A stretch of 64,000 nucleotides of DNA from Wurfbainia villosa (GCA_025175895.1 CM045996.1:106505179-106569178); one strand, 5' to 3'; shown: positions 11,466 to 23,487, counted from the first letter of the stretch. Notes: a model not told the origin generated them from the letters alone. Numbers and translations: made by a program.

Positions 11466-12136
11466 AGTTATCTACAACATACAATGCAGAGAATTAATAT
11501 AATATTCCTTTTATCATTTAATTAGGCCTTTAATCAAATGATGCTCCCACTGGATTATAGGAATTTTTGTAGAATCGAGTTATGGATGTGGTCAAACCAC
11601 ATTACTAGATTCATACAAACTAGCTATAATTCTTGCGGGACAAGATCCACATCATACTAAGCCTTGAGTTAGCTTTGGCTAAATCGCCCAAGACTTAGTA
11701 TGATCGGTGGGTAACACATTACCGATTACATCTCTATGCAACTCTTGTTTATAGGATCAAGACCCACATTTACAAAAGACCTTGAGTTAGCTTTGGCTAA
11801 ATCGCCCAAGATTTAGTGTAAATGCGATCTTGACCTATCGTTCCAATGATTGGAATATGCCTATAGTTCTACTCGATCCAATTGAGTTTAACTAGTTTTG
11901 CTCAATCTAATTGAGCTTACTCTAACCCAAGCGTGATAGGCGGGACCAAGATTGTCCCTCCGCACCCTACCAAGATAATATGCGTTGCTCTGCTTTGGCA
12001 GATTCAACAACAACAAATGATCGAGGTAGTGATGGGTATCAAGGCTCGGTAGGCATTTTCGAGTTGATTCGATTATGATCTAATCTAATCGTAATGTGTA
12101 TCTTATACGCATTTAGGCCTTTATTATCCTATATTA

Positions 12137-12224
12137 GCATGCATCATATACATACATTCATTATTCTAGCATGCATCATATACATACAAGAAAATTATCC
12201 TAGCATGCATCATATACATACAAG
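12137..12224. repeat. Imperfect tandem repeats beside the microsatellite in the A1 leader
   Basis: Three units of about 35 bases built around GCATGCATCATATACATACA. Related units occur at 55560-55680 in A3 in the opposite orientation, so the array belongs to the element and not to this locus. Confidence 0.8.
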
Positions 12225-12260
12225 CATATATATATATATATATATATATACATACAAGCA

Positions 12261-12323
<63 letters not shown>

Positions 12324-12341
12324 ACATATATATATATATAA
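12225..12341. repeat. TA dinucleotide microsatellite in the A1 leader
   Basis: Nearly pure (TA)n broken by two short interruptions (around 12251-12262 and 12321-12325). A3 has a homologous (TA)n run at 55472-55541. Confidence 0.95.
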
Positions 12342-12871
12342 TTAAATGTGATATAGTCATGGCCCTATTATGATCTTCTCAAGCCAATGAGAAGATCGGA
12401 CGGTCAACCTAAGGCTAGCGGCTTCTCCAAGCGCTTCATTTGACCGCCATGTGTCGTCGTCACCCTTCTCGTAATCTCGTCTTCGAGTGGACTTTCCATC
12501 GCTTCATTTTGTACATTACAAATATGAAACTCGAGTTACATTCGAGTCTAAAATCTAATTACAACTAGAATATCAAAAGAAGAGGTACGACGCGCAGGTC
12601 GCATACACTATACAACACGCACAACCACAAAACGGCACACAGGCCGTATTATGAATTACAACACACATAATCCAATCAATTGGGGTCATTGGGCCATGAC
12701 AATCACAGAATTATACATAATTCTAAATTATGTATTTTTACAGAAATTTCTATAATTTTTCCTAATTTTATTTTTCAAATTAATGAGTCACCTCTCCGTA
12801 ACGGTCCCGCTAAGCGGTTTACGGGCGCGATTACGGGACAAAGCCCCTTTCGGGGATAGGGCAGCGCCCAT

Positions 12872-12895
12872 ACTCGCAAAATTAACTTTGCGAGT
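12872..12895 (-). other. Leader hairpin of A1
   Basis: Perfect inverted repeat, ACTCGCAAA and TTTGCGAGT around a 6-base loop, about 250 bases downstream of the primer site in element direction. A2 (16573-16594) and A3 (54915-54936) have the corresponding structure. Confidence 0.65.
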
Positions 12896-13142
12896 GTCCC
12901 TACTACGATCCTACAGCGACTTAAGTCACTGTCCCAAAAACCTAAAGCGAGAACTCGCCGTTTTGGAGAGTTTTTCTCGACGGTTGAAGCCTACAAGTGT
13001 CCCAACACTTGTTGCTTCGACTCTTTGAGAAAAATACCCAAAAATTCTATAAAATTAGGAAATTTACAGAAACATATAAATCTGTAATTTTTATATCTAA
13101 TACAAAAATTACAAAGACGAAACACATACATGCTTCGCACGA

Positions 13143-13155
13143 GGCTCTGATACCA
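13143..13155 (-). other. Primer-binding site of A1
   Basis: The minus strand reads TGGTATCAGAGCC, complementary to initiator methionine tRNA, one base from the 5' LTR. Confidence 0.93.
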
Positions 13156-13156
13156 C

Positions 13157-14995
13157 TGTTGGGTTTTTCCGAGCCGCAAAACCCGCTTTTTGCATTGCGG
13201 AAACCTCGGAAGCCCCCGCCATGGATCCGTGCGAAGTATAAAAATATAAAAACATGTATGTGCTTAAAAAAACCCTAGATCTACCTTATATCTAAGAGGT
13301 TAGAACATTACCCTCGTAGCGATGCCCTTCGCTTATCCCGCTCGTCCAAAAGTTCGCCGGAACTCGAGAGTGTCAAGTGCACACTCCTCTATGGTATCCA
13401 GACAAGAAATAGGTGGAGAAAGAGACAAACTTGAGTGTGCTAGCACTCCTAGAAGATCTTGGCAAGATGAGGTTGGGAGAGGTAGAGAGCTTGAGAGAAA
13501 AATTCCAAGGAAGAAGATGAAGTTGATATATCTCACAAAAATAAATTTCACCATCATAACCCCTAATAGTGTTGGCCAGCCACATTATGGCTTGGGAGGT
13601 TACATGCATGCATCTAACTCCCATGCCTCTTGGTCTTCCTCATGATGTGGCACCAATTGACAAAGTCAATGATGATGTGGAGCATCATCATTGGCCGGCC
13701 ATGCCAAGTCATCATCATGACATGTCATTTGGTCAAGTCAAACTTGACCTTTCATCTTCCCTCTCAAGTCAAGTCAAACTTGACCTCTAATCTCCCATAG
13801 TTGATCAAATCTAACCACTTGACTCAAGTCAATTTAATTTAATGAATCTCTATTCATTAATTTAAATTGATTTGATGAATCAAATATAAATTAGACTCAT
13901 TCAACACTTGAATCAACTTGAGTCTAACTCAATTAGTCTAATTTGGATTACTCTTAATCCAATTTGGTTCATCCCATGAACCTAATCCTCATGGTTCATC
14001 ATATGAACCTAATCTCCATCTAATTGCTCTTATGTGTGTGACCCTATAGGTTCTTGTAACGTTGGCAATGTCCCTAAACCGATTTAGGAACATAAGCAAT
14101 GAGCGGTATCTAGCAACACATCATTGCTACCCAAGTTACAAGAATGTTGAGCTCCAACATCACCTTTGTGACTACTAATTGTGACTCTCACAATATGTGA
14201 CAATGTCCCTCTATCCTTGACATCTAGATTGACCAATTGAGGCATAGACCGTGTCATCCTCGGTACAATCTAAATCTTGAACTCCAAGTAGACTCACTCT
14301 AATCAAATGAGCTCAATATCTCATATTGACTCATTTGGGCATGACCATGCACTTCGTGGTCTCACTCTATCAAGAATATCGATGTCACTCCCGTCATATA
14401 GGAGGGATAGATCCCATCTACATCACTCACATCCCTCCGCATAATATTTTACATACCCAGTAATCACCTTTATAGTCCACCCATTTACGGGTGACGTTTA
14501 ACGAAGCCAAAGTATGCAACTCCTTATGTAGGGAACCATGGTGACTTCAGGTCTAAGGACTAATAGTCATACTAATAGCCACATGAGAAAGTATATGACA
14601 CTCATATAACGATCCAGGATACTTTCTCATGGCGGGTCATTCAGTATACATTCTCCAATGCATACCCATGTGTTAACTTGATATCTCATATCTATGACTT
14701 GTGAGATCAAGTCATCTTGTTGACCTACATGCTAGTCTCTACGCATTAACATTGTCCCTGAATGTTAATACTCGACTAGGAATGATTAAGAGTAGTGTTC
14801 TCTATATCATCTCATTATCGATTCAACCAATCGATTGATATAGATAAGAACCTACTACTCAAGGACATTATTATATTTAGTTATTTGACACCAATACAAG
14901 TAAATATAATAACCATGCCTTTATAAATAAGAATATGATACAATAAAGTCCATACAACAATCATCACATGATTGGCTCTAGGGCTTTCACTAACA
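13157..14995 (-). repeat. 5' LTR of A1
   Basis: 1839 bp, TGTTGG...CTAACA on the plus strand. It differs from 385-2222 by about twenty substitutions and two or three single-base indels by eye, near 99 percent identity. It is flanked on the right by the GCATC duplication (14996-15000). Confidence 0.93.
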
Positions 14996-15180
14996 GCATC
15001 CCCTAAGAATGGTTCACTTAGCACGAGCACGAGGAGCTAACTTAGTGAACTTCTAGAACATATTTGTTTTGCTTTGATTGCAAATACCACCTGATAAATT
15101 TAGTTAACATGCTAATTATGCAACATATCCTTTTTAAAATTTCATGGCACTGAGGTTTGCTTGAGGACAAGCAAAGATTT

Positions 15181-15194
15181 AAGTCTGGGGGAAG
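15181..15194 (+). other. Polypurine tract of Gy1
   Basis: AAGTCTGGGGGAAG lies directly before the TGATG start of the 3' LTR. The preceding 180 bases (15001-15180) are gypsy noncoding tail, the mirror of 31995-32170 in Gy2. Confidence 0.82.
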
Positions 15195-16564
15195 TGATGT
15201 GACCAAAACATATAAGGTTTTAGGAGTAGTTTTCGCTCACATTTCGTTGCATTTTGTGTTAGTTTCATGCATATATTACTCTGTTTTTGCACGCATTTCT
15301 TATTTTCTAGTTCAGAGGTCTGCTCATTGTACTTTTGTGTGCAGGTTGGCTTTTCAGGTGGAAAAGATGCGTTTTCAGAGAAAAAGAAGGACATTTCAGC
15401 TAGACACAGAGTGGGACACAGCCAAGGCATGTGGATTCACACGACCGTGTCCAATGGGCGAAGATCAACACTCCAGGGCCACACATGACCTGACCGTGTA
15501 GAAACACACGACCGTGTAGCGGCCCGGCAGATTTGCACGACTAGGGTTTTTTCCAGATTTTACAGTGGTTTGAGGTGATGTCTATATAAGGATGGCTTCG
15601 CCCAAACCCTAGGGAGGAGGCACGATGGCTAGGATGACACACCGAAGCCCTAAAAAGCTTTGGTAACTCGCAATGGGGAGGAGGAACGCCGCTGGAGGGC
15701 CACACCTTGCAATACAACCCCGGAGAGGAGATCATAAAAGTATTGTATATTTGTGTTTCTACGCTTCATTGCATAAATATTCAAGCTTAGATATGTTTTG
15801 TGATTCTTCCTTCATATTTATGGAGTAGTACTTTAGATTCTAGGATTAAGGAGTAGCTTGTGTACATAAACAATGTTGGTTCATGTTTAATTCTGGCCAA
15901 TAGTTTGATTTGATAATTGGTAGTTGCTCTTTATTATATCTACATGTGTTTGGCTTTCTTTCCGCTTTGCTTAGGCGATACGAGGTGGTGACAACCCTTG
16001 CAATCTATAATTTAGGAGATTTGATCAAGGAAGCTAGGGGTAAACATGATCTCCCGTAACTGCGGGGAGAAGGGAGCGGTGGAATCGGAAATGGTCCACC
16101 AAAAGGATTGATTTGGCATTCTCGTACCCTCTATTTCATCCTTTTGGGCGGAGATAGCTCCCGGTGAATGCGGCGGCTCTGTGGGAGAGTGTATGATGTC
16201 CCTTCCCCAAGACCGTAGGTAGACGTTTAGGCAATGCCAATTGACAACATTATTCAGTGATACAAAAGTGAAACCGAAGTCCTAAAATCATCTTTTAAGA
16301 CCCCGACACACTCTTTTCCTCCTTCGTGTGACACCATACAGAGTAGTGTCCACCAACAGTCCTCACCAACCGAAATATCTTAGAGACCAAGTCCAAACAA
16401 TTACAACCACTTAGTATATTGGTAATCGAATCCTAGTCCCTGTGGGATCGATAATCTTTATTACTTGACAACATCAGTGCACTTGTGGGCGTTGAGCGCG
16501 AGCGCGCACTTCGAGTCCTCGACGGTATCCATCGCGAGATTTGAGGTCGCATCCGTGCACATCA
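15195..16564 (+). repeat. 3' LTR of Gy1
   Basis: 1370 bp from TGATG to CATCA. Gy2 has the reverse-complement homologue at 30652-31978 with the same termini. The LTR contains repeated CACACGACCGTGT-like partial palindromes (15435-15525) and a TATA box at 15581-15590. The conserved 3' segment 16437-16564 ends where A2 leader sequence resumes. No protein is supported. Confidence 0.85.
15579..15592 (+). promoter_or_regulatory. TATA box in the Gy1 LTR
   Basis: TGTCTATATAAGGATG is placed like the TATATATAAGG box of Gy2 (31581-31595, minus strand), about 390 bases into the LTR. Confidence 0.6.
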
Positions 16565-16842
16565 CGCTCCTTCTCACAAAATGAATTTCGTGAGTGTCCC
16601 ATCTTGATCTTACAACGCCTTAAGTCACTGTCCCAAAAGACTAAAGCGAGACTTCACCATTTTGGAGAGATTTTCTCGGTGGTTGAAGCCTACAAGTGTC
16701 CAAACACTTGTTGCTTTGACTCTAGGAGAAAAATACTTACAAAAATCTATAAAATTAGGAAAATTATAGAAACTTATAGATCTGTAATATTTTGTATCTA
16801 ATACAAAAATTACAAAACCAAACACGTACATGCTTCGCACGT

Positions 16843-16855
16843 GGCTCTGATACCA
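16843..16855 (-). other. Primer-binding site of A2
   Basis: The minus strand reads TGGTATCAGAGCC, one base from the LTR, identical to A1. Confidence 0.92.
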
Positions 16856-16856
16856 C

Positions 16857-18672
16857 TGTTGGACTATCCGAGCCATAAAAACCACTTTTTTGCATTACGG
16901 AAACCTTGGAAGTCGGCCACGGATCCATGCAAAGATTAACAAAAAATATAATACATGCACATGTTTAGAAAACCTAGATCTACCTTAGATCTACATGAAA
17001 AGAGCGTTACCCTTGTAGCGACGCCCTTCGCTTATCCCGCTCGTCCAAACGATTTGTCGGATCTCGTAGAGTGTCAAATGTACACTCCTCTACACGTATC
17101 CACACGAAAAATAGGTGGAGAGAACCACCTTGAGTGTGCTAGCACTCTTGGAGGTCACGACAAGGAGGATGAGGGAGAGAGCTAGAGAGGAGAGGAGGAA
17201 GAAGATGATCTAATCAATTCCCACTAATTCACCTTCATGTGGTCGGCCACTACATGAAGGTTAAATACATGCATGTAATACCAAGAGCCATGGCTCTTGG
17301 TCTTCCTCATGAGGTGGCACCCCATGATGTGACCATGATGATGTGGAACATCATCATTGGCTGACCCCATGCCAAGTCACCGTGACATGGCATATGGTCA
17401 AGTCAAACATGACCTTTCATCTTCCCTCTCAAGTCAAGTCAAACTTGGCCTCTTATCTCCCATGGTTGATCAAATCTAACCATTTGATTCAAGTCAATTC
17501 AATTTAATGAATCTCTATTCATTAGTTTAAATGGGCCCAATGAATCAAATCTAAATTAGACTCATTCAACACTTGAATCAAATTGAGTCCAACTCAATTA
17601 GTCTAATTTGGATTACTCTTAATCCAATTTGGTTCATCACATGAACCTAATCCTCTTGGTCCATCATATGAACCTAATCTCCATCTAATTGCCCTTTGTG
17701 TGTGACCCTATAGGTTCTTGTAACGTTGACAATGTTCCTAAACCAATTTAGAAACATAAGCAATGAGCGGTATCTAACAACATATCATTCCTACCAAAGT
17801 TACAAGAATATTGAGATCCAACATCACCTTTGTGACTACTAATTATGACTCTCACAATATGTGACAATGTCCCTCTATCCATGACATCTAGATTGACCAA
17901 TTGAGGCATAGGCCGTGTCAACCTCTATACAATCTATATCTTGAACTCTAAATAGACTCACTCTAATCAAATAAACTCAATATCTCATATTGACTCATTT
18001 GGGCATGGCCATGCACTTAGTGGTCTCACTCTATCAAGAATCATGATGTCACTCCCGTCATATAGGAGGGATAGATCCCATCTACATCACTCACATCCCT
18101 CCGTATAATTTGTTACATACCCAGTAATTGCCTTTATAGTCCACCCATTTACGGGTGACGTTTGAAGAAGCTAAAGTATGCAACTCCTTATGTAGGGAAC
18201 CATGGTGACTTCAGGTCCAAGGACTAATAGTCATACTAATAGTTACATGAGAAAGTATATGACACTCATATAACGATCCATGATACTTTCTCATGGCGGG
18301 TCATTCAGTATACATTCTCTAATGTATACCCATGTGTCAACTTGATATCTCATATCCATGACTTGTGAGATCAAGTCATCGAGTTTACCTACATGCTAGT
18401 CTCTTTGCATTAACATTGTCCCTGAATGTTAATATTTGACTAGGAATGATTAAGAGTAGTATTCTCTATATCATCTCATTATCGATTCAACCAATCGATT
18501 GATATAGATAAGAACCTTCTACTCAAGGACGTTATTATACTTAGTTATTTTGCACCAATACAAGTGAGTATAATAATCATAAAGAAATGCCTTTATCAAT
18601 ATATATAGGAATATGATACAACAAGTCCATACAACAATCATCACATGATTGACTCTTGGGCTTTCACTAACA
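16857..18672 (-). repeat. 5' LTR of A2
   Basis: 1816 bp, A-family LTR with plus-strand ends TGTTGG and CTAACA. It is clearly more diverged from the A1 LTRs than those are from each other, so A2 is a separate and probably older insertion. Confidence 0.92.
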
Positions 18673-19374
18673 GGTTGTACTCATTTAACATGGTTCTAGT
18701 GGCTTCTTGTAAGGTTCTATTCGTTCACTTGACTAGATCATTTTGTTATGGGGTTCTAGGATAGGAGAACTCATGATGGTATTCGTTTATGTTTCAGAAG
18801 TCGGTGAACCTATGGTTTTCGAATTCACCACCATGATTGCTTCTAAGTCTTTTAATCTTAAGGTTCTTTTTGTTTTCTATTAATTTACATAAGTTGATAA
18901 GTTGGTCTAAGGTATCACTTTTGTGTTTAAGGAACCTAACCCAGGTGAACCTAGAGTAGTCCTCAATTATGACTAAGCAAAATTGACTCCCATTTAGTGA
19001 CTTGGCTCCATGAGAATCGAATAGATCCAAGTGTAGGAGCTCAAGCACACTTTTGGTTCGTTCTTGGTTAGTTAGTTGATGTTGTGCCCTAGTTTGTTTA
19101 CCTTGTTAACAAGCATTACAAATTTTATTATCCAAGTTGTTAAGGTTGGGCAAGCCTCTGACTAAACCACTCTAACTCACCTTGTGAATGAGTCTTGGGT
19201 GCGAGTGACCGAGTCGTCAGTGCCACAACCAGGATTCCTCTTGCTATGTCATTAGACACTTGGATGAGGAGTTGGGTAAATTAATTGTGTATATATTGCT
19301 ATTACTAGTTCCTTTAAGTATTATTTTAGAGGTTTCATTAGTTTTAATTAAGCATTCATTTTCTAAGAATATAA
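18673..19374 (-). pseudogene. E integrase and late protease region
   Basis: The open piece 18794-19048 contains LDLFDSHGAKSLNGSQFC (first catalytic Asp) and RSNHGGEFENHRFTDF, where the second catalytic Asp of the D1 version (RSDHGGEF) is Asn. Upstream, 19050-19374 continues through the zinc-binding region with stops. The reading stops at the A2 junction before the catalytic Glu. It is collinear with D1 23700-24420. Confidence 0.84.
19370..19374. repeat. Target-site duplication of S, left copy (TATAA)
   Basis: TATAA at 19370-19374 is matched exactly at 29379-29383, framing S with D1 inside it. E coding sequence continues across the junction. Confidence 0.88.
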
Positions 19375-19694
19375 TGTTAGGAACGATGTGCCCGCTAGAG
19401 GGGGGGGTGAATAGCATTGTCGTTGCTTGATTGAATTCATTCGATCATGATTGCTACAATTGTATTAGTACGCAGTGGAAATAATAGAAATACAATACAA
19501 ATAACAACAAGTACAATCCACAACACAAAGTATAACGTGGTTCGGAACCGAATGGTTCCTACTCCACGGGTTGAGCTCAAACGAGCTCTAACAATGTGTA
19601 CCACACCACTAATCAAATAAACTCCTTCTTTGAACAATATGGAGGTGGAGAAACCTTGTACAAATGATTACAACAGTAATATGAAATACAACAA

Positions 19695-19699
19695 GAAAA
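19695..19699. repeat. Target-site duplication of D1, left copy (GAAAA)
   Basis: GAAAA is repeated exactly at 28223-28227, flanking D1 on both sides within S. Confidence 0.9.
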
Positions 19700-20800
19700 T
19701 GTTGGATCGATGCGGTTCGCTAGAGGGGGGGTGAATAGCGAAAAGCCTTTTTCTTTCGAATTCGTTTCAAGACAAATATACGCAGCGGAAATGTAAATGA
19801 AACAAAAAGAGACAAGTTTATTTTTTACTTGGTTCGTAGCCTTCGGCTACTACTCCAAGGCCCTAACGGTCCTAGACCGTGTACGGAGGGCAATTCACTA
19901 AAACACTCCTCGTTGGAGGTAGGAGTTTGACGATTACAAAAAAACTTTCGAAGCAAAATGATAGAGAGACAAACTCTCTCTTCTATTAAAGTAAAATGCA
20001 ACGATAGAAAAACCTCGAGTAAGAGAGTTGCAATATTGAAAACAATAACAAGGATTATACCAACAACTAAAAAGAAAGACCTTAAGCTAGGGTTGTTGGC
20101 AGCACTTCGTTGTCGTAGAGTCATCGGAGAGTCGCAGCGTTGTGGAAGCTTTTGAGCACTTAGAATTATTGTCAAAACCCTAGGTTAGGACCTCTTATAG
20201 CCTTTGAGCCCCTTTTCGAGAGGAACCCTAGCCAATCATATTTGAGCACCATTCCCCTTGAAATTTGGTGATAACTGATCCTTGACCAAGAATGACCGAT
20301 GGCCATCATGACGATGGCAAGATCACGAGTGCTAGCCGTAGTCACCTGACTGATGGACGACAGTCGAGTCCTTCAGGTTGGCAGTCGACTGATGTTGGCT
20401 GCAAGACAATGTTAGCTTAAAGAAAACACTATTTCGATGGTCGTCGACCGTCCGATCTCGACCTAGACCACTTATGAGATGTCTTGGGTCGGATCTACGC
20501 TTAAGTCTTTCCCCGTAACGAGGATACGACCTTACTTACACTCGCACACACGAGCTTACCTCGATACTTACGTGTTGCTTTTGCTTCCGGCCTTCCACTC
20601 AATTCCTTCGGCTCCCTCCGAAGTCACTTGAGTGTCGCCCGACCACCGCGGCTTCCTCCGGGTGTCACTAGCCTTCAGCTCCAGCTATAGCAATTTTATG
20701 CACACTCGATTCAGCTCGTGAGATAACAACATGAGCTTAACTTTGTATCGTTTGCTATAATTAAATCTCAGGTTCGACTTAGGTGCCTACTTCACCAACA
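19700..20800 (-). repeat. 3' LTR of D1
   Basis: 1101 bp, TGTTGG...CCAACA. It is near-identical to 27100-28222 except for a block at 20272-20420, where it lacks 16 bases and differs by many short indels around GTCGAC-type palindromes. Confidence 0.93.
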
Positions 20801-20814
20801 ATCTCCCCCTTTTT
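20801..20814 (-). other. Polypurine tract of D1
   Basis: The minus strand reads AAAAAGGGGGAGAT directly before the 3' LTR, identical to B. Confidence 0.9.
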
Positions 20815-21669
20815 GATTTATGGCAAACCCACATACAAAGTTAAGTGCATTAAGAAAAGATATGCATGAATGAGCAGGAGTGTTAAGAGCATGAATGAAC
20901 AGGAGTATAAAAACTCTTTTCAAGTGCTCCCTTGAGGAATCCTCCTCGACCGAGGGTGAGTACTTGAGAAAGGGTTTTAACTCTCCCCTTGACGCTTGCT
21001 TACTAAAAAAAGAATTAAGTAAATCAAATTACTTAATATTGGCCCGAGTATTTAAATAAGTTTAAGTTAAGAATTCTTTGGCCTTTGAATAAGTTTTAAC
21101 TTTTGGTTTAAATATGAAGTAAGAGTTTAAGTTAAAAAAAAATTTGACCCCTTAACTTTGACCTTTTAACTTTGACCTTTTTCTCCCCCTTTTGCCGTAT
21201 ATCGAAAAGAGTAAGGGGTGTGTGGAAAACAAAATAAGTGTTAAATTTAAAGTCCAAGCATGTTCCCCATTTTTTATTTTTAAAAAAAATACGAAAATAA
21301 GCTCATCTATAAAATGTTCGACTCATATTTGGCTTGATTGATATGAGTAGTGTATGATTATACTCCATGGTTCATGGCGATGCACTAGATCTACATCTGG
21401 AACCAGGAGTAAGGTCCTAACATCTCATGCCCATCTACGTGGCTAAGTACACAAACACATTAGTCCTATGTGTTGTGAGATGTATTGGCTCCTTAAATCT
21501 ATAGGTGCATGATATCTAAGGTATGTCCTATGCTAGTTCCATAAAAATGAAAATTTAAGAAATAGTAGTAAGAAAATATAATTTGCAAGTTCCTATTCTA
21601 CTACGCACATGCCCAATTTTCGTCTTAATAGACTAAATTCGCCGGGTAGGGGTTTAGTAAATAGGTCCG
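20815..21669 (-). other. D1 noncoding tail between RNase H and the polypurine tract
   Basis: 855 bases, AT-rich. On the minus strand it has additional G-rich tracts at about 20984-20991 (AAGGGGAGAG) and 21181-21193 (AAAAGGGGGAGA), as expected of a Sirevirus. No env-like open frame was seen. Confidence 0.75.
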
Positions 21670-22206
21670 CTAAGTTAGACTTCGACGATATTCGAGTTGT
21701 ATGGCTCCGTTGGCCACATGTTCTCGAATGAAATGGTGTTTGACCTCTATATGTTTGGTCCTAGAGTGACATATCGGATTCTTAGTAAGATTAATTGAAC
21801 TAATGTTGTCTACGTGAAGTTTAGTATTCGTAAAGTCTAACTTAAAGTCGCGGAGAGTGTGCTTCATCCAAAGAAGTTGAGTGACACACTCACCCATCGC
21901 GATGTATTCAGCTTCGGTGGTAGATAAAGCGACACAGTGTTGCTTCCTACTGCACCAACTTACTAGACTCGAGCCGAGAAGTTGACAACAACCACTCGTG
22001 CTCTTTCTATCGAGCTTACTACCGACATAGTCTGAATCGGAGTAGCCGATTAGTTCGAACTCCGTAGATCTAGGGTACCAAATACCAACGGTAAGTGTAC
22101 CCTTAAGATATCTAAGGATACGCTTAACTAGGGTTAGGTGAGACTCCTTAGCACAGGTTTGAAACCCGCGCATATACTTATCTAATAGGATGTCGGGTCG
22201 GCTCAC
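21670..22206 (-). pseudogene. D1 RNase H
   Basis: 178 codons open on the minus strand. Motifs in order: SRPDILL (end of RT), YSDSDYVGSKLDRKSTSG with the first catalytic Asp, ALSTTEAEY with the Glu, HVDNISSINL with the next Asp, and RTKHIEVKHHFIRE. All recognisable active-site residues are present. It is separated from RT by a frame change near 22215 and would act only as part of an intact polyprotein. Confidence 0.88.
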
Positions 22207-22226
22207 AGCTAAGTATAGGAGACTTC

Positions 22227-23057
22227 CTATCGCTCCCTATAGTACTTTAAGTCAATGGACTTACTTTCTAGGTCTTCTCCTATGTTAACATTAATCGCCA
22301 TCGGGGTGTTTATTATCTTAGCGTCTTGCATTCCAAATCTTTTAATTAACTCCTTAGTGTATTTTTGTTGATATAGGTATATACCATCCTTAGTTTGTTT
22401 AATTTGTAGACCTAAAAAGAAACTTAACTCGCCTACCAAGTTCATTTCGAACTCACTTTCCATGAGTGAAACGAACTCGTTTAGTAAGGCTGAGTTAGAG
22501 GTTCCAAAAATTATATCGTCTATGTAAATTTGAGCTATGAATATTTCTTTACCTAAGGTTTTTACGAAGAGAGTTGGGTCAACTAAGCCTTGGTTAAACC
22601 CTTTTAACTTAAGATGGATTGAAAGTCTCTCGTACCAAGCTCGAGGAGCTTGTTTAAGTCCATAGAGAGCTTTCTTAAGTTTTAGAACATGGTCGGGTTT
22701 ATCTAGATTTTCGAATCCGGGGGGTTGGCTAACATAAACTTCTTCTTTAATGTATCCATTTAGAAATGCCGACTTAACATCCATTTGAAACAGCTTAAAT
22801 CCTCGATGTGCGGCATAAGCTAGCAACATTCGAATGGATTCGAGTCTAGCTACTGGGGCATAGGTTTCATCGTAATCTAAGCCTTCGACTTGACTAAACC
22901 CTTTGGCGACCAACCTAGCCTTGTTTCTAACTACTTCACCTTTATCATCAAGCTTATTTCGAAACACCCACTTTGTTCCAATTATCATTTTGTCTTTAGG
23001 TGGTGGTACTAATTCCCACACTTCATTCCTAGTAAATTGAGCTAGCTCTTCTTGCAT
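22227..23057 (-). pseudogene. D1 reverse transcriptase
   Basis: 276 codons open. It shows GTKWVFRNKLDD, ARLVAKGFSQVEGLDYDETY, QMDVKSAFLNGYIKEEVYV (first Asp), LYGLKQAPRAWYERL, and the catalytic pair as YIDD at 22515-22526, a Val-to-Ile variant of YVDD. MESEFEMNLVGELSFFLGL and KYTKELIKRF follow. The open stretch is full length for a copia RT domain; its links to integrase upstream and RNase H downstream are broken. Confidence 0.9.
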
Positions 23058-23487
23058 TGCAATAATCCAATCGGGATCAAGAAGAGCTTGTTCAATTGAT
23101 TTGGGTTCTATCTTTGAAATTAAGGAAATTTGACTAAGGTTCCTATAGGATGCTCTAGTTCAAACTCCTAGATTAGGATCTCCTATCACTTGATTGATAG
23201 GGTGGTTAGTTTGAATCCTAGATTGGGTTGGGTTTGTGTCATCTAATGCTTGATCAATGGGGTGACTTGGTTGAACACTAGTTTGACTCGGATCACTTGT
23301 CACTTGGTCGACAAGAGAAGTTGGTTGATGTGGATTAGACTCGATCTCAGGGTCGGAGACGAGTTTGGTATCAGTGGGCTCAACACTTGGGGTCATTAAG
23401 GGTTTTGTAGGTTTGGGTACTTCATCGAACACTACATTAATAGTCTCTTCGACTTTAAGGGTATCGTGGTTATATACCCTATAGGCC
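23058..23487 (-). pseudogene. D1 linker between integrase and RT
   Basis: An open piece at 23160-23432 (90 codons) is Pro/Thr/Asp-rich with near-repeats of HPIDQ..DDTNP and HPINQVIGDPN, typical of the low-complexity linker after copia integrase. It is frame-separated from both neighbours. Confidence 0.7.

Larger units (their letters stand above)
11466..13142 (-). other. A1 untranslated leader
   Basis: About 1.68 kb between primer site and gag, homologous to the A3 leader at 54667-56075, with no convincing gene. It contains, in element order, a small hairpin (12872-12895), a GC-rich stretch 12783-12870, a TA microsatellite (12225-12341) and short tandem repeats (12137-12224). Long structured leaders are usual in Angela/BARE elements, where they hold packaging and translation signals; which part does so here is not known. 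Confidence 0.75.
385..14995 (-). mobile_element. Angela-like Ty1/copia retrotransposon A1, with B nested in gag
   Basis: A complete minus-strand element: 5' LTR 13157-14995, primer site 13143-13155, leader 11466-13142, gag 11465 down to 5271 (interrupted by B), protease, integrase, RT and RNase H down to 2240, polypurine tract 2223-2231, 3' LTR 385-2222. Gene order PR-INT-RT-RH is copia type. Gag and integrase motifs and the 1.84-kb LTR fit the Angela/BARE lineage. The two LTRs differ at roughly twenty positions by eye, so insertion was recent, but the coding region has many frameshifts. Without B the element is about 9.2 kb. Confidence 0.93.
200..16564 (+). mobile_element. Ty3/gypsy element Gy1, 3' part, split by A1
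   Basis: Two internal pieces (200-384 and 15001-15194) join across the A1 insertion to give the 3' noncoding tail of a gypsy element, followed by its 3' LTR at 15195-16564. The tail 200-384 is the reverse complement of part of Gy2 (about 32160-32350), so both copies belong to one family. The G-rich tract directly before a TGATG LTR start and the GAGGACAAGC context resemble plant Tat/Athila-type gypsy elements, which is a judgement by eye. No gypsy gag or pol is inside the window. Gy1 is inserted in the leader of A2, whose sequence resumes at 16565, and was itself hit by D2 and A1. Confidence 0.75.
16565..18672 (-). mobile_element. Angela-like element A2, 5' end only
   Basis: The visible part is leader 16565-16842, primer site 16843-16855 and 5' LTR 16857-18672. 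The leader ends abruptly at the Gy1 LTR, so Gy1 inserted about 280 bases downstream of the A2 primer site. The rest of A2 lies left of the window. To the right A2 borders E integrase; GGTTG at 18673-18677 is one half of its presumed target duplication. Confidence 0.85.

Noticed and set aside
15195..16564. Possible host gene with TATA box after A1
   Set aside because: The stretch has LTR termini, a polypurine tract before it and a second family copy at 30652-31978.
20815..21669. Possible env-like gene of a Sirevirus after RNase H
   Set aside because: No long open frame or membrane segment was seen; only AT-rich DNA with G-rich tracts.
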